Assembly: GCA_902592375.1 (NCBI GenBank)
Contig: CACJEG010000002.1
Span: 114,384-178,383 of the forward strand
DNA from: an uncultured Pelagibacteraceae bacterium
GTDB lineage: Bacteria > Pseudomonadota > Alphaproteobacteria > Pelagibacterales > Pelagibacteraceae
Direction: 5' to 3'
Length of the DNA stretch: 64,000 bases
Both the position numbers and the translations under genes were made by a program. Below the pieces are notes generated by a model. That model was not told the origin of the DNA and searched no databases. It saw only the letters and a program-made list of their open reading frames with translations. Shown piece after piece: positions 55,382-63,599 of this stretch (position 1 is the stretch's first letter; each line of letters begins with the position of its first letter).

Positions 55382-56148
55382 AGTTGAACTTAAAAGAAAT
55401 AGTTGAAAATTTAATTGATAATTTTTTAGAGGCTGGAGATTTAGCTATTCAATTAAGAGAAAAAGGTTTGGTAAAAAAAATAAAATCAGACAATACACCA
55501 GTAAGTAATGGTGATTTGGAAGTAAACAAATTTATATCAAAAAAAATTTCTGAGGTTACTCCTAATTTACCTATCATTTCAGAGGAGACCTCTGAAAATA
55601 AAGATAACCTAAATTTAAAAGATTTCTGGCTTGTTGACCCTATTGATGGAACTTATGATTATATTAATAATTTAGAAGAATTTACCATTAACGCTGGTTT
55701 AATTATAAACAACAAGCCTGTTGCAGGATTAATAAATGCTCCTGCAAAAAAAAGAATGTTTTATTCATATGAAAAAGGTAATGCTTTTGAGCTGAGCAAC
55801 GGTAAAAAAACAAACTTAAGCAATTTACCTGCTAAGAAAAAAGAAAAATTAAAATTTATTTCATATTCAACTAAAATAAAGCCTGAAATTCAAAAAATTT
55901 ATGATGATTTGGGTGTAAAAGAAAATACTAGAATGAAAAGTTCTTTGAAATTCTGTGTTGTTGCTGCTGGCGAATATGGTGGTTATGTTGCTGAACCTAG
56001 AGCATATGAATGGGATATAGCAGCTGGTCATGCAATTTTAGAACATGCGGGTGGATCTGTAACTGATTTTGAAGGAAATGAAATTTTGTACGGTAAAAAA
56101 GATTTAAAAAATCCAAGTATAATTTTGAAAAATAAAAATATTTTATAA
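55378..56148 (+). CDS. cysQ: 3'(2'),5'-bisphosphate nucleotidase CysQ-like (inositol monophosphatase family)
   Basis: Mg2+-dependent phosphatase, 256 residues, that removes the 3'-phosphate from PAP(S). Metal-binding motifs are ISEETSENKD (Glu), WLVDPIDGTYDYIN (DPIDGT) and the C-terminal EWDIAAGHAILEHAGG with WD. The spacing and the KSDNTPVSNGDLEVNKFI region match CysQ. Overlaps DUF3553 by 4 nt, and its last base begins the next small ORF (TAATG). Confidence 0.9.
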   Translation: MKLNLKEIVENLIDNFLEAGDLAIQLREKGLVKKIKSDNTPVSNGDLEVNKFISKKISEVTPNLPIISEETSENKDNLNLKDFWLVDPIDGTYDYINNLEEFTINAGLIINNKPVAGLINAPAKKRMFYSYEKGNAFELSNGKKTNLSNLPAKKKEKLKFISYSTKIKPEIQKIYDDLGVKENTRMKSSLKFCVVAAGEYGGYVAEPRAYEWDIAAGHAILEHAGGSVTDFEGNEILYGKKDLKNPSIILKNKNIL

Positions 56149-56291
56149 TGGATGAACAATTAAGAATAATACTAATAATTATTTTATCTGTTTCAATTTT
56201 TGGATTATTGGTGTTCGTTTTCGTAAAAAATTACATAAGAAATAAAATAAATCAGCTCGTAAAAGAAGAAGAAGATAAAAAGTTAAAGTAG
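56148..56291 (+). CDS. Small membrane protein (47 aa)
   Basis: A 47-codon ORF with one membrane helix (ILIIILSVSIFGLLVFVFV) and a basic then acidic cytoplasmic tail (KNYIRNKINQLVKEEEDKK). The start overlaps the cysQ stop by one base (TAATG) and the end overlaps recX by 9 nt on the opposite strand, a typical layout for a real gene here. No family recognised. Confidence 0.6.
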   Translation: MDEQLRIILIIILSVSIFGLLVFVFVKNYIRNKINQLVKEEEDKKLK

Positions 56292-56846
56292 ATTTATTAT
56301 TTTTAGATATTCATCTTTTTCTATATCCATTACTTTTTTTGATGTTTCAAAATCAAATCCGTTTCTTGCAAGTAACGATATATCTTTTTTATAAAATAAA
56401 GTTCTATTATCCTCCACTCTAGCTGGGCCAATTCTTTTCTTTTTACATAATTTTATTGCTGAAAAAAAATCTTGATCAGAATTATCTTCCTTTATTTTAT
56501 CCACTGTATCTTTAATAAATGTCTCGTTAATGCCTTTTCCAATTAAATAATTTCTAATCTTATTAATTGAGTTTCCTCTTTGGATCATACTTTTGGCTTT
56601 ACTTTCAGAATAAAATTGATCATTTATAAATCTATTTTTTTCTAGATCGGACAAAACAATATCAATCAGTTTATTTACATCTTTTTTTCTTACATCAGAC
56701 GCTGATAATTTCATGTATTTTTTTAATAAATAAGTTTTAAGTTGTTGTTTTGAAGGGGCATACTTTTCAACATAAGCAAAGGCAAAATTACGCATCTCAT
56801 CAACAGTTACTTGAAGTGTTTTCTTTTTATTTCTTATAGGAATCAT
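56283..56846 (-). CDS. recX: Regulatory protein RecX
   Basis: Modulator of RecA filaments, 187 residues, composed of repeated three-helix units. YVEKYAPSKQQLKTYLLKKY, LSDLEKNRFINDQFYSESKA and GNSINKIRNYLIGKGINETF are the RecX repeats. recA is not next to it. The start faces the ABA4-like gene with a 26-nt gap. Confidence 0.85.
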   Translation of the reverse strand: MIPIRNKKKTLQVTVDEMRNFAFAYVEKYAPSKQQLKTYLLKKYMKLSASDVRKKDVNKLIDIVLSDLEKNRFINDQFYSESKAKSMIQRGNSINKIRNYLIGKGINETFIKDTVDKIKEDNSDQDFFSAIKLCKKKRIGPARVEDNRTLFYKKDISLLARNGFDFETSKKVMDIEKDEYLKIINLL

Positions 56847-56872
56847 TGTTAGATTTAATATAATATATCCAA

Positions 56873-57346
56873 ATGATTGAACAAATTTATACTTATTTCA
56901 CAATTGAGACACTTTATATGTGGATCAACCTTGGAGTTCTACCTTTTTGGTTTATCTTAATAGTGTTTCCTCAATCACATTTAAGTAGAATTTTTGTAAC
57001 ATCTATTTTTCCTTATGTCATATTAAGTGGTGTCTATATCTTCATTTTATATAAATCTTATTTAATTGGTTACGATTTTGATGGAAATTTCTCTCTTTAT
57101 CTTGGTCTAAGTGAGCTATCTAGATTGTTTGAAGACCATTTATACATAATGATATTTTGGACTCATTTCATAGCAATAAACTTATTTATTGGTGGCTGGA
57201 TTGTTAAAGATTCTCAAAAGTTTGCTATAAACAAAGTTTTGATGGCTGTGCCATTAATTGTGACTTATTTAATTGGTCCTTTAGGTTTATTTTTATATTG
57301 GATAATTAGAATCTTTTACGCAAAAAGAATAAGTTTATATGAGTAA
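56873..57346 (+). CDS. ABA4-like (DUF4281) integral membrane protein
   Basis: A 157-residue membrane protein with four helices. The pattern WINLGVLPFWFILIVFPQSH, LSRLFEDHLYIMIFWTHFIA and INLFIGGWIVKDSQK followed by LIGPLGLFLYWIIRIFY matches the ABA4-like family, named after the plant neoxanthin-synthesis protein ABA4. The bacterial role is unknown; it may touch carotenoid or quinone chemistry. Overlaps the next gene by 8 nt. Confidence 0.85.
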   Translation: MIEQIYTYFTIETLYMWINLGVLPFWFILIVFPQSHLSRIFVTSIFPYVILSGVYIFILYKSYLIGYDFDGNFSLYLGLSELSRLFEDHLYIMIFWTHFIAINLFIGGWIVKDSQKFAINKVLMAVPLIVTYLIGPLGLFLYWIIRIFYAKRISLYE

Positions 57347-57917
57347 TCATATAGATTTTTATTTCGATATAATTAGCCCATATGCATACATCGCACACAA
57401 AAAAATTCTTAAACATAAAAATATCATATTTAATTACAAACCAATTTATTTAGGAGGTCTTCATAAGTTAGCTGGAATTAATTCTCCTGCATTTAATAAA
57501 TATAAATTAAAAAATAATATTAACGATTGCAATTTAGTGTCTGAAAAAAATAACATTGAATTCAAATGGAATTCTAATTTTCCAATAAATTCTTTAAATA
57601 TAATGAGGGGATATATTAGTGTTAGTAAAGATAAGCAAAATGATTACTTGAATTGTTTTTTTGATGCTTATTGGAAAGATAATTATGACTTATCAAATGT
57701 TGAGAATATTTCTAAATTAATAAGAGATTTAAATATTGATAGTGAAGAATTTTTTCAATCTATAAAAGAACAATCAGTTAAAGATAAATTGATTAAATTA
57801 ACTACTGATGCTTTTCAAAAAGAAGTTTTTGGAACCCCCACCTTTATAGTAAATAATAAAATTTTTTGGGGACAAGATAGACTTGAATATGCTTTAGAAG
57901 AGATAAATAATAATTAA
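57339..57917 (+). CDS. DsbA-family 2-hydroxychromene-2-carboxylate isomerase-like protein
   Basis: A 192-residue thioredoxin-fold protein without a CxxC. IDFYFDIISPYAYIAHKKIL places Ser in the position used for glutathione activation in HCCA isomerases and kappa-class GSTs. The C-terminal FGTPTFIVNNKIFWGQDRLE is the family signature. It probably acts as a glutathione-dependent isomerase or transferase; the substrate is unknown. Converges with the rhodanese gene, overlapping by 4 nt. Confidence 0.88.
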   Translation: MSNHIDFYFDIISPYAYIAHKKILKHKNIIFNYKPIYLGGLHKLAGINSPAFNKYKLKNNINDCNLVSEKNNIEFKWNSNFPINSLNIMRGYISVSKDKQNDYLNCFFDAYWKDNYDLSNVENISKLIRDLNIDSEEFFQSIKEQSVKDKLIKLTTDAFQKEVFGTPTFIVNNKIFWGQDRLEYALEEINNN

Positions 57918-58297
57918 ATTATTTTAAAACCGCTGCTGCTCATTGCAGCAAATCCACCGTCAATATGAGAAATTTTTTCATAGCCCATTTCTTTCAATGA
58001 TTTTACGGCCAAAGCAGATCTCACGCCTCCTGCACAAAATAAAATAAGCTCTTTATTTTTATCAACCTGTCCATTTTGTACAATTGGACTATTAGGATCT
58101 AAATAAACTTCTAGCATACCTCTTGGAATATGATTTGCGCCCTCAACTCTACCAGTATTATCTAATTCATTTATCTCTCTGATATCAATTAAATTACAAT
58201 TATTGTCTTCAAGCATTTCATAAGCTTGATTTGCAGTAATAGTTTTTATTTCCTGCATTGCTGAATTAACTAAACTTTGAATTGATTTAACCGTCAT
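57914..58297 (-). CDS. Rhodanese-like domain protein
   Basis: A single rhodanese domain (127 residues) with the active-site Cys88 in ILFCAGGVRSALA. The TANQAYEMLEDNNCNLIDIR stretch and HIPRGMLE are typical. Such proteins move sulfane sulfur between donors and acceptors. The 19-nt gap to the divergent plus-strand gene leaves little room for promoters. Confidence 0.88.
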   Translation of the reverse strand: MTVKSIQSLVNSAMQEIKTITANQAYEMLEDNNCNLIDIREINELDNTGRVEGANHIPRGMLEVYLDPNSPIVQNGQVDKNKELILFCAGGVRSALAVKSLKEMGYEKISHIDGGFAAMSSSGFKII

Positions 58298-58316
58298 AAT
58301 TAATTATTTCTAACTT

Positions 58317-59345
58317 ATGAAAGTTCAAAATAAAACAAGAAAATCTAGTTATTTTAAAAAACTGTTTATAAAAATTTGCAGATTTTTCGATTATGAAATT
58401 GTCGATCAAGGTGATCTTAGTTTTCCAACAACGAATAAAAAAGGTTCTAAAAACTTATCCAATTTAGGAATACAATCCCTTGTTCTACCAATGGGTAGAA
58501 TTAAAATAAAAAGACCAATTAGATCACTGGATATAATTCTAAGAACATGCGCCTCCGTGAACATGCTAACTCAATCGAAAAAAAGGATATTTAAATCAAA
58601 TAAAGAAGATTATTCTTTAAAAACTTTAAAATCACTTATTAATTCAATCAACAATAATAAAAAATTATTTAAAGACATTAAAGTCAAACTTACTATAATT
58701 GATCATAACTCTAATTCTAAAGTTATTGAAAAATTTAAAAAACTTTTAAAAAAACAGTTCTTTAAAAGTGAAATTCATAAATTAAATATAAATTTTTATA
58801 AAAAGAAAATTAAAAAAATTAATCAACAAGGAAATAAAGTTACGGATAATCAAATTTCAAATATGTCTAATATTAATCAATCACTTAATATTGGAAAAAA
58901 CTGTGATGATTTAGTTTATTTTGTAGAGGATGATTACTTGCATAAGAGAGATGCTATAGAGGAAATGATCCTTTCTTATGAAAGGATTTCTTCACAAATA
59001 GGTAAAGAATTAATTATGTGTCCTGCTGATTATCCATATCTGTATAATAAGGTTGAAAATTCAAAAATAATATTAGGAAACAATTGCCATTGGAGATCTG
59101 TTGAAGAATCTTTATGTACTTTTTTAACTAGTAAAAAACTAATTAACAAACATTTTAAAAAATTTATTAGTGCTTGTGAGTTTGAACATTATCCTTTTGA
59201 AAAACCATTTCATGATATATATAAAAAGGAATTGTGTATCAGTCCAATGCCTGCTTTAGCAGTTCATTTTACTAACATAAATTCAATATATGGTTTATCA
59301 CCTTTGATAGATTATGAAAAATTATGGAAAGAAAATAAAATATGA
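58317..59345 (+). CDS. Putative GT-A type glycosyltransferase (342 aa)
   Basis: I recognise this only at fold level. From residue 70 (RSLDIILRTCASVN) the pattern KVKLTIIDHNSN (about 122-133) followed by LVYFVEDDYLHKRDAIEEM (199-217, with the DxD-like EDD) is that of nucleotide-sugar glycosyltransferases of the GT-A fold. The first 60 residues are basic. No membrane segment is predicted, so it would act in the cytoplasm, perhaps on a surface glycan. Overlaps the peroxiredoxin gene by 4 nt; there are no other glycan genes nearby. Confidence 0.6.
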   Translation: MKVQNKTRKSSYFKKLFIKICRFFDYEIVDQGDLSFPTTNKKGSKNLSNLGIQSLVLPMGRIKIKRPIRSLDIILRTCASVNMLTQSKKRIFKSNKEDYSLKTLKSLINSINNNKKLFKDIKVKLTIIDHNSNSKVIEKFKKLLKKQFFKSEIHKLNINFYKKKIKKINQQGNKVTDNQISNMSNINQSLNIGKNCDDLVYFVEDDYLHKRDAIEEMILSYERISSQIGKELIMCPADYPYLYNKVENSKIILGNNCHWRSVEESLCTFLTSKKLINKHFKKFISACEFEHYPFEKPFHDIYKKELCISPMPALAVHFTNINSIYGLSPLIDYEKLWKENKI

Positions 59346-59815
59346 CATTAAAAATAAATTCTAAAGCACCAAGTTTTGAAATTCCTGCAACTTCAGTTGG
59401 TAAATATTCATTGAAAAACTCTATTGGAAAATATCTAGTTTTATATTTTTATCCAAAAGATGATACACCAGGATGTACTATTGAAACTAATGATTTTAAT
59501 AAACTTCTTTCTAAATTTAAAAAATTAGACTGTGAAATATATGGGGTATCAAAGGACAGTTTAAAAAGTCATGACAAATTTAAAGATAAATACAAAATTA
59601 AGTTTGATTTACTTGCTGACGAAGAAATAGAAGTTCTTAAAAAATACAAGGTTTGGGGAAAGAAAAAATTTATGGGTCGTGAATTTATGGGAATAATCAG
59701 AACGACTTATTTAATAGATAAAAAAGGTAAAATACTTAAAGTTTGGGATAATGTTAAAGTTAAAGACCATGCTAAGGAAGTATTAAAAACTCTCCAAAAT
59801 ATTATAAAAAAATAA
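59342..59815 (+). CDS. bcp: Thioredoxin-dependent peroxiredoxin (BCP/PrxQ type)
   Basis: Thiol peroxidase, 157 residues. The peroxidatic Cys45 is in YPKDDTPGCTIETNDF. The position five residues later, where many BCPs have the resolving Cys, is Asn50; the only other Cys is Cys64 (KKLDCEIYGVS), so it is either 1-Cys or uses Cys64. The GIIRTTYLIDKKGKI stretch contains the conserved Arg. Overlaps the upstream glycosyltransferase by 4 nt and ends just before a strong terminator. Confidence 0.93.
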   Translation: MTLKINSKAPSFEIPATSVGKYSLKNSIGKYLVLYFYPKDDTPGCTIETNDFNKLLSKFKKLDCEIYGVSKDSLKSHDKFKDKYKIKFDLLADEEIEVLKKYKVWGKKKFMGREFMGIIRTTYLIDKKGKILKVWDNVKVKDHAKEVLKTLQNIIKK

Positions 59816-59823
59816 AAAAAAGA

Positions 59824-59841
59824 CCCCTTATTTTTAAGGGG
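59824..59841. terminator. Bidirectional intrinsic terminator between bcp and amt
   Basis: CCCCTTA (59824-59830), a TTTT loop and TAAGGGG (59835-59841) form a 7-bp GC-capped hairpin. On the minus strand it is followed by TCTTTTTTTATTTTTTT, an ideal U tract. On the plus strand it is followed by CCTTTTGTT. It therefore serves the two convergent genes, and most strongly amt. Confidence 0.85.
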
Positions 59842-59889
59842 CCTTTTGTTAACTAACTAGAGAGAGAGATTATAGTTAATTCTTTTTAT

Positions 59890-59936
59890 TAGAGGCTCTT
59901 CAATGAGATAACGACATGGAGATCGAAGAGCCTCTA
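59890..59936. repeat. Perfect 12-bp inverted repeat with 23-nt spacer in the amt 3' region
   Basis: TAGAGGCTCTTC (59890-59901) is the exact reverse complement of GAAGAGCCTCTA (59925-59936). The 23-nt spacer is aatgagataacgacatggag plus atc. It begins 12 nt downstream of the amt stop codon and lies before the terminator at 59824. No T-run follows in either direction, so it is not a simple terminator. Confidence 0.8.
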
Positions 59937-59948
59937 TATTGCATACAA

Positions 59949-61250
59949 TTAGTCTCGTATTGCGTACGCTATTACACCTGTTTCTGTAACGTCAGTACCT
60001 TTGGTTTCAGCTTCTTTACTTAACCTAATTCCAAACGTAGCTTTCATTATTGACCAGATTATATAGGACACAACAAACACAAAAATGTTAATTGAAAGTA
60101 CACCGATTAATTGTGCACTAAACGATGCATCAGCGTTTGTTAATGGCACTGCTAATGTTCCCCAAATACCAGCAAACATGTGAGCTGGAATTGCACCTAC
60201 AACATCGTCAAGTTTGAAACTGAATAATAATTTAGTTCCAAATACTACGATTAATCCACCTACAGCTCCAATGAAAATTGCTGCTAAAGGTGATGGCGCT
60301 AATGGTTCAGCTGTAACAGCTACAAGACCACCAATTGCTCCGTTTAACATTTGAATTACGTCTGTTTTACCAAACATTAATCTTGTAATTATTGCAGCAG
60401 CCATAACACCACCACAAGCAGCAAGATTAGTATTAATAAATATACTTGATACAGCAACTGCATCATCAAATGTTCCAATAGCTAGTTGAGATCCACCATT
60501 GAATCCAAACCAACCTAACCATAATATAAATACTCCAACAGTTACTAATGGAATTGAAGAAGCAGCAAAAGGTTTAATTGCTTTCGCCTCACCTTTGCTA
60601 TCAAATCTTCCATATCTAGCACCTAAAAGCATGATACCTGCTAAAGCAGCTGCACCACCTGTTGAGTGTACTAATGTAGAACCAGCAAAATCAGAGAAGC
60701 CTAGCTCTGCTAACCAGCCTCCACCCCATTGCCAACCCATAACGATTGGATAAATAATCCCAGCTAAAATAGCTGCAAATAAGAAAAATGGCCATAGCTT
60801 AATTCTTTCAGCCATAGCACCTGAACAAATTGAAACTGTTGTTGCACAGAATACCATTTGGAAAAACCAGTCAGAACCATCAGCATAACCAGTATCAACT
60901 GCACTTGCATCTGACCAAGGTGTAAATGTTCCAATGTATCCTCCTTCAGGAATTCCGTAAGCTAAATTATAACCAAAAAGCCAAAACATAATTCCGGCAA
61001 TTGAATATAGACCTATGTTCTTAGCACAAATTACTGATACACTTTTTGAAGTTACCATACCAGATTCTAGCATCGCAAACCCTGCTGCCATGAACATGAC
61101 AAGGAAACCACAAATTAAAAATAGTAGCGAATTAAATATCGCTTGGACTTCTCCAGAGACAGTTGTCTCTGCCATACCTGCACTACTCATGTTTAATAAA
61201 AAAATTAAACTTAGAAGCGGTGCTGATATTTTTTTTATTATTTTAGTCAT
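59949..61250 (-). CDS. amtB: Ammonium transporter (Amt family)
   Basis: A 433-residue inner-membrane ammonium channel with a cleavable N-terminal signal (residues 1-27, ending AGMAE) and 11 helices. Family landmarks are FAMLESGMVTSKSVSVICAK, the WGGGWLAELGFSDFAGSTLV and HSTGGAAALAGIMLLGARYG (pore His) regions, and ADAVAVSSIFINTN-like NLAACGGVMAAAI. The C-terminal tail (SKEAETKGTDVTETGVIAYA) is the GlnK contact region. No glnK gene is adjacent. The leader has a hairpin covering part of the ribosome-binding site. Confidence 0.95.
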   Translation of the reverse strand: MTKIIKKISAPLLSLIFLLNMSSAGMAETTVSGEVQAIFNSLLFLICGFLVMFMAAGFAMLESGMVTSKSVSVICAKNIGLYSIAGIMFWLFGYNLAYGIPEGGYIGTFTPWSDASAVDTGYADGSDWFFQMVFCATTVSICSGAMAERIKLWPFFLFAAILAGIIYPIVMGWQWGGGWLAELGFSDFAGSTLVHSTGGAAALAGIMLLGARYGRFDSKGEAKAIKPFAASSIPLVTVGVFILWLGWFGFNGGSQLAIGTFDDAVAVSSIFINTNLAACGGVMAAAIITRLMFGKTDVIQMLNGAIGGLVAVTAEPLAPSPLAAIFIGAVGGLIVVFGTKLLFSFKLDDVVGAIPAHMFAGIWGTLAVPLTNADASFSAQLIGVLSINIFVFVVSYIIWSIMKATFGIRLSKEAETKGTDVTETGVIAYAIRD

Positions 61251-61251
61251 T

Positions 61252-61278
61252 AGACCTCCACTTGTTTAAGTGGTGTCT
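61252..61278 (-). promoter_or_regulatory. amt leader hairpin overlapping the ribosome-binding site
   Basis: In the RNA (minus strand) CCACTT, AAAC loop and AAGTGG form a 6-bp stem (61258-61273), extended after a small internal loop by AGAC/GTCT (61252-61278). The strong ribosome-binding site GGAGGT (61254-61259) directly precedes the ATG at 61250, and its first bases are the 3' arm of the stem. A TATAAG hexamer at 61277-61282 suggests transcription starts just upstream, so the hairpin would lie at the very 5' end of the mRNA. Confidence 0.6.
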
Positions 61279-61348
61279 TATAGTTTTATTAATTTTTAAA
61301 ACTAACGCTGATTAGGAAAAGTGGCTATGCAGTTTTTGCATATAGAAG

Positions 61349-61383
61349 CAGCCCTAAACGTGCTTTTAAAACGTTTAGGGCTG
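61349..61383 (-). terminator. Strong hairpin downstream of hup
   Basis: CAGCCCTAAACG (61349-61360) pairs perfectly with CGTTTAGGGCTG (61372-61383) around an 11-nt loop, 13 nt after the hup stop codon. A second small hairpin (ATGCA/TGCAT, 61327-61341, loop GTTTT) follows. Neither has a T run after it, so termination is not certain; mRNA end protection is an alternative. Confidence 0.5.
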
Positions 61384-61396
61384 TAGAAAAAGAATA

Positions 61397-61672
61397 TTAT
61401 CTGTTGAATACTTCTTTTAAAGCTTTGGCTGGTAAGAATTTTACCTTTTGAGAAGCAGCAATTTGAATCTGCTCACCTGTTCTAGGGTTTCTTCCAACTC
61501 TTGCTTTTCTCTTAGCTACTTTGTACGTACCAAATCCAGCAATTTTTACTGAGTCATCACCTTTTAGAGCATCTAAAATAGTGTTGGTAATTGTATCAAA
61601 AGTTCGCTCAGCATCTGCTTTGCTCAAATTTAATGAGCCAGAAAGCTTAGCAATTAGTTGTTTTTTGTTCAT
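61397..61672 (-). CDS. hup: DNA-binding protein HU
   Basis: Nucleoid protein of 91 residues. MNKKQLIAKLSGSLNLSKAD opens it, the GFGTYKVAKRKARVGRNPRT region is the DNA-binding arm signature (GRNPxTG), and the C-terminal SQKVKFLPAKALKEV completes it. No IHF-specific features are seen. A GGAG ribosome-binding site precedes the ATG. It is flanked by hairpins on the 3' side and stands as a single-gene unit, as expected for an abundant protein. Confidence 0.95.
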   Translation of the reverse strand: MNKKQLIAKLSGSLNLSKADAERTFDTITNTILDALKGDDSVKIAGFGTYKVAKRKARVGRNPRTGEQIQIAASQKVKFLPAKALKEVFNR

Positions 61673-61698
61673 TTTAGCTCCGGTTTTGTTGGTTATTA

Positions 61699-61729
61699 TT
61701 TATACTTCTCATAAACGTTGATAAATCAA
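61699..61729 (-). promoter_or_regulatory. Candidate hup promoter
   Basis: Minus strand TTGATT (61724-61729) and TATAAA (61699-61704) separated by 19 nt, giving a leader of about 20 nt before the GGAG and ATG of hup. The spacer is longer than ideal. Confidence 0.35.
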
Positions 61730-61828
61730 GCTTTTTTTTAGTGTTTTGTTTTTTAAAACACACAATATCTTGTAAAAACAAAAATAAACGTTGTTTTTAT
61801 TGACTTTTTTTAACTTTTAAAATGTGAA

Positions 61829-62941
61829 TTATCTGAATAAACCTAGGTCTTTTAGATCATTAAATGTGGTGAAAAACATCAATGATAGCAACAAAAACAA
61901 TCCGATTCGAAAAAAACCTTCTTGAGTTTTTTGAGATAAAGGTCGGCCTAAAACTTTCTCAAATGCATAAAACATTAAATGTCCTCCATCTAACATTGGT
62001 ATTGGAAATAGATTAATAAGCCCTAAACTTATTGAAATATAGGCCATCATACTAATAAAAGCCAACACTCCAAAGGTTGCAACTTGTCCTGAAATTTTAG
62101 CAATTCTAATTGGGCCGCCCAATTGAGAAGTGTCTGCTTTTCCCAAAATCATTCCTCCTATGTATTTAAGCGAAGAAATACTTACAAAATAAACCTCATT
62201 TGCTGCGTGATATAGTGCTTTTGCAGGTCCTAATTTAACATGATTAATTTTATCATTATAAGCTGATAATTTTATACCAACCATTCTTTTATTTATTTTG
62301 TTCCCTAATCCATCATCACCTTCAACAACATTGGGTTTTACTTTTAAAATTAATTCGTCATAAGAACGCTTAACTTTAAAATCTATAAAGTCTCCAGTAG
62401 AAAGAGTAATAAATTTAGAAACTTCCATAATACTTTTAACTTCATTTCCATCAATTTCTAAAATTATATCTTGATCTTTAAGTCCTCCTATCATTGCAGG
62501 ACTATCTTTTTGAACCTCACTGATTACCGCAGGAGTAAAATCTTTGCCAACAAAAGTATAAAGGCAGAAAAATATTATTAAAGCTAACAAAAAGTTAGCC
62601 AAAGGGCCACCAAACACAATTAATGCCCGTTGATATAATGGTTTTAATGTAAATAGTTTTTTTCTTTCTTCTTCGCTATATTTATCGAGTATTTCTTGAT
62701 GATCTGCTTGCGAATAAACGTTTCGATCTCCAAAAAATTTTACATATCCGCCAAGAGGAATAGCACAAATTTTCCATCTTGTACCTGATTTATCATTCCA
62801 ACCAAATAATTCTTTACCAAACCCAATTGAAAAATCTGTAACACCTACTCCATATTTTCTTGCAAAATAGTAGTGTCCATATTCATGTATAAAAACGACT
62901 ACTAAAATAAGAATTAAAAATGGAATTATATAACTAAGCAT
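61829..62941 (-). CDS. rseP: RIP metalloprotease RseP (site-2 protease)
   Basis: Intramembrane zinc protease, 370 residues. The active site HEYGH is at residues 19-23, followed by FARKYGVGVTDFSIGFG. A single PDZ domain runs about residues 120-205 (AVISEVQKDSPAMIGGLKDQ) and the second metal motif NLFPIPMLDGGHL is near residue 310. It cleaves membrane-anchored anti-sigma factors or signal peptide remnants. In many bacteria it lies in a dxr-rseP-bamA block; here it stands apart, with a 175-nt empty gap (62942-63115) upstream that shows no ORF or clear promoter. Confidence 0.95.
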   Translation of the reverse strand: MLSYIIPFLILILVVVFIHEYGHYYFARKYGVGVTDFSIGFGKELFGWNDKSGTRWKICAIPLGGYVKFFGDRNVYSQADHQEILDKYSEEERKKLFTLKPLYQRALIVFGGPLANFLLALIIFFCLYTFVGKDFTPAVISEVQKDSPAMIGGLKDQDIILEIDGNEVKSIMEVSKFITLSTGDFIDFKVKRSYDELILKVKPNVVEGDDGLGNKINKRMVGIKLSAYNDKINHVKLGPAKALYHAANEVYFVSISSLKYIGGMILGKADTSQLGGPIRIAKISGQVATFGVLAFISMMAYISISLGLINLFPIPMLDGGHLMFYAFEKVLGRPLSQKTQEGFFRIGLFLLLSLMFFTTFNDLKDLGLFR

Positions 62942-63115
62942 AAATTTATATTTTAAGTTAATATTAAACTAATCACAACCTCACAATCACTAATAATACT
63001 GATACTTTTTGTCTTTTGTACTCTTGATTAGTATAGTTTGGAGTATTCAAAACTAACAATCTACATTTCCATATATATTTTTTAAAATTCATTGGTATAT
63101 GAGGTATTTTATTTA

Positions 63116-63598
63116 TTAGAATAAAAGAAAAAATAAAGTAACCAAAAAAGCAATAACTGTTCTTATATTATTAAAGTAATTCCATTTTGTTTCAAAATTT
63201 TTACGCTCTTCGTTTAATGATTGCAAATTAGTCGAATTAATATCAATTTTTTGAATACGTCTATTAAGAGGTAAATGAATTATTATTGTAATAGCTTGCA
63301 CGCCTATCAAATAAACTAAGCTCACAAATATTATTTTCCATCCCTCTAATATGCCTAAAGTAAATATTGAGATTATAATTGTACTTACAACAGATATTAT
63401 GGAACCTACCCAAATTAAAATGAAAATTGGTTGATTATTTTGAATAATCCCGTCTGTAACCTGAAATGCTTTGATAAATTCCTTATCGTCAAGTTTTGAT
63501 AAACCTGGCATTACAACAATAGCATAAGTCAGTATAAATCCAGTTACCAGAGAACATAACAATGTAGAAAAGAATAACGATATGTTTAAAATTTCCAT
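63116..63598 (-). CDS. DUF1772 (anthrone oxygenase-like) membrane protein
   Basis: A 160-residue protein with four membrane helices. ILTYAIVVMPGLSKLDDKEF, TIIIHLPLNRRIQKIDI and the FETKWNYFNNIRTVIAFLVT segment (W-x(3-4)-N-x(2)-R) are DUF1772 hallmarks. A few eukaryotic relatives are anthrone oxygenases, but bacterial members have no known role. Its start lies 1 nt after the stop of the regulator gene, suggesting joint transcription. Confidence 0.85.
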   Translation of the reverse strand: MEILNISLFFSTLLCSLVTGFILTYAIVVMPGLSKLDDKEFIKAFQVTDGIIQNNQPIFILIWVGSIISVVSTIIISIFTLGILEGWKIIFVSLVYLIGVQAITIIIHLPLNRRIQKIDINSTNLQSLNEERKNFETKWNYFNNIRTVIAFLVTLFFLLF

Positions 63599-63599
63599 T

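Noticed and set aside
61741..61800. AT-only stem-loops between hup and rseP as a possible origin or regulatory array
   Set aside because: The stems (GTGTTTT/AAAACAC and TAAAAACAA/TTGTTTTTA) are low-complexity A/T runs expected by chance in this genome. No DnaA-box-like repeats or T run after the stems were seen.
62942..63115. 175-nt gap upstream of rseP as a possible RNA gene
   Set aside because: No cloverleaf, no long stem and no promoter-terminator pair could be found.
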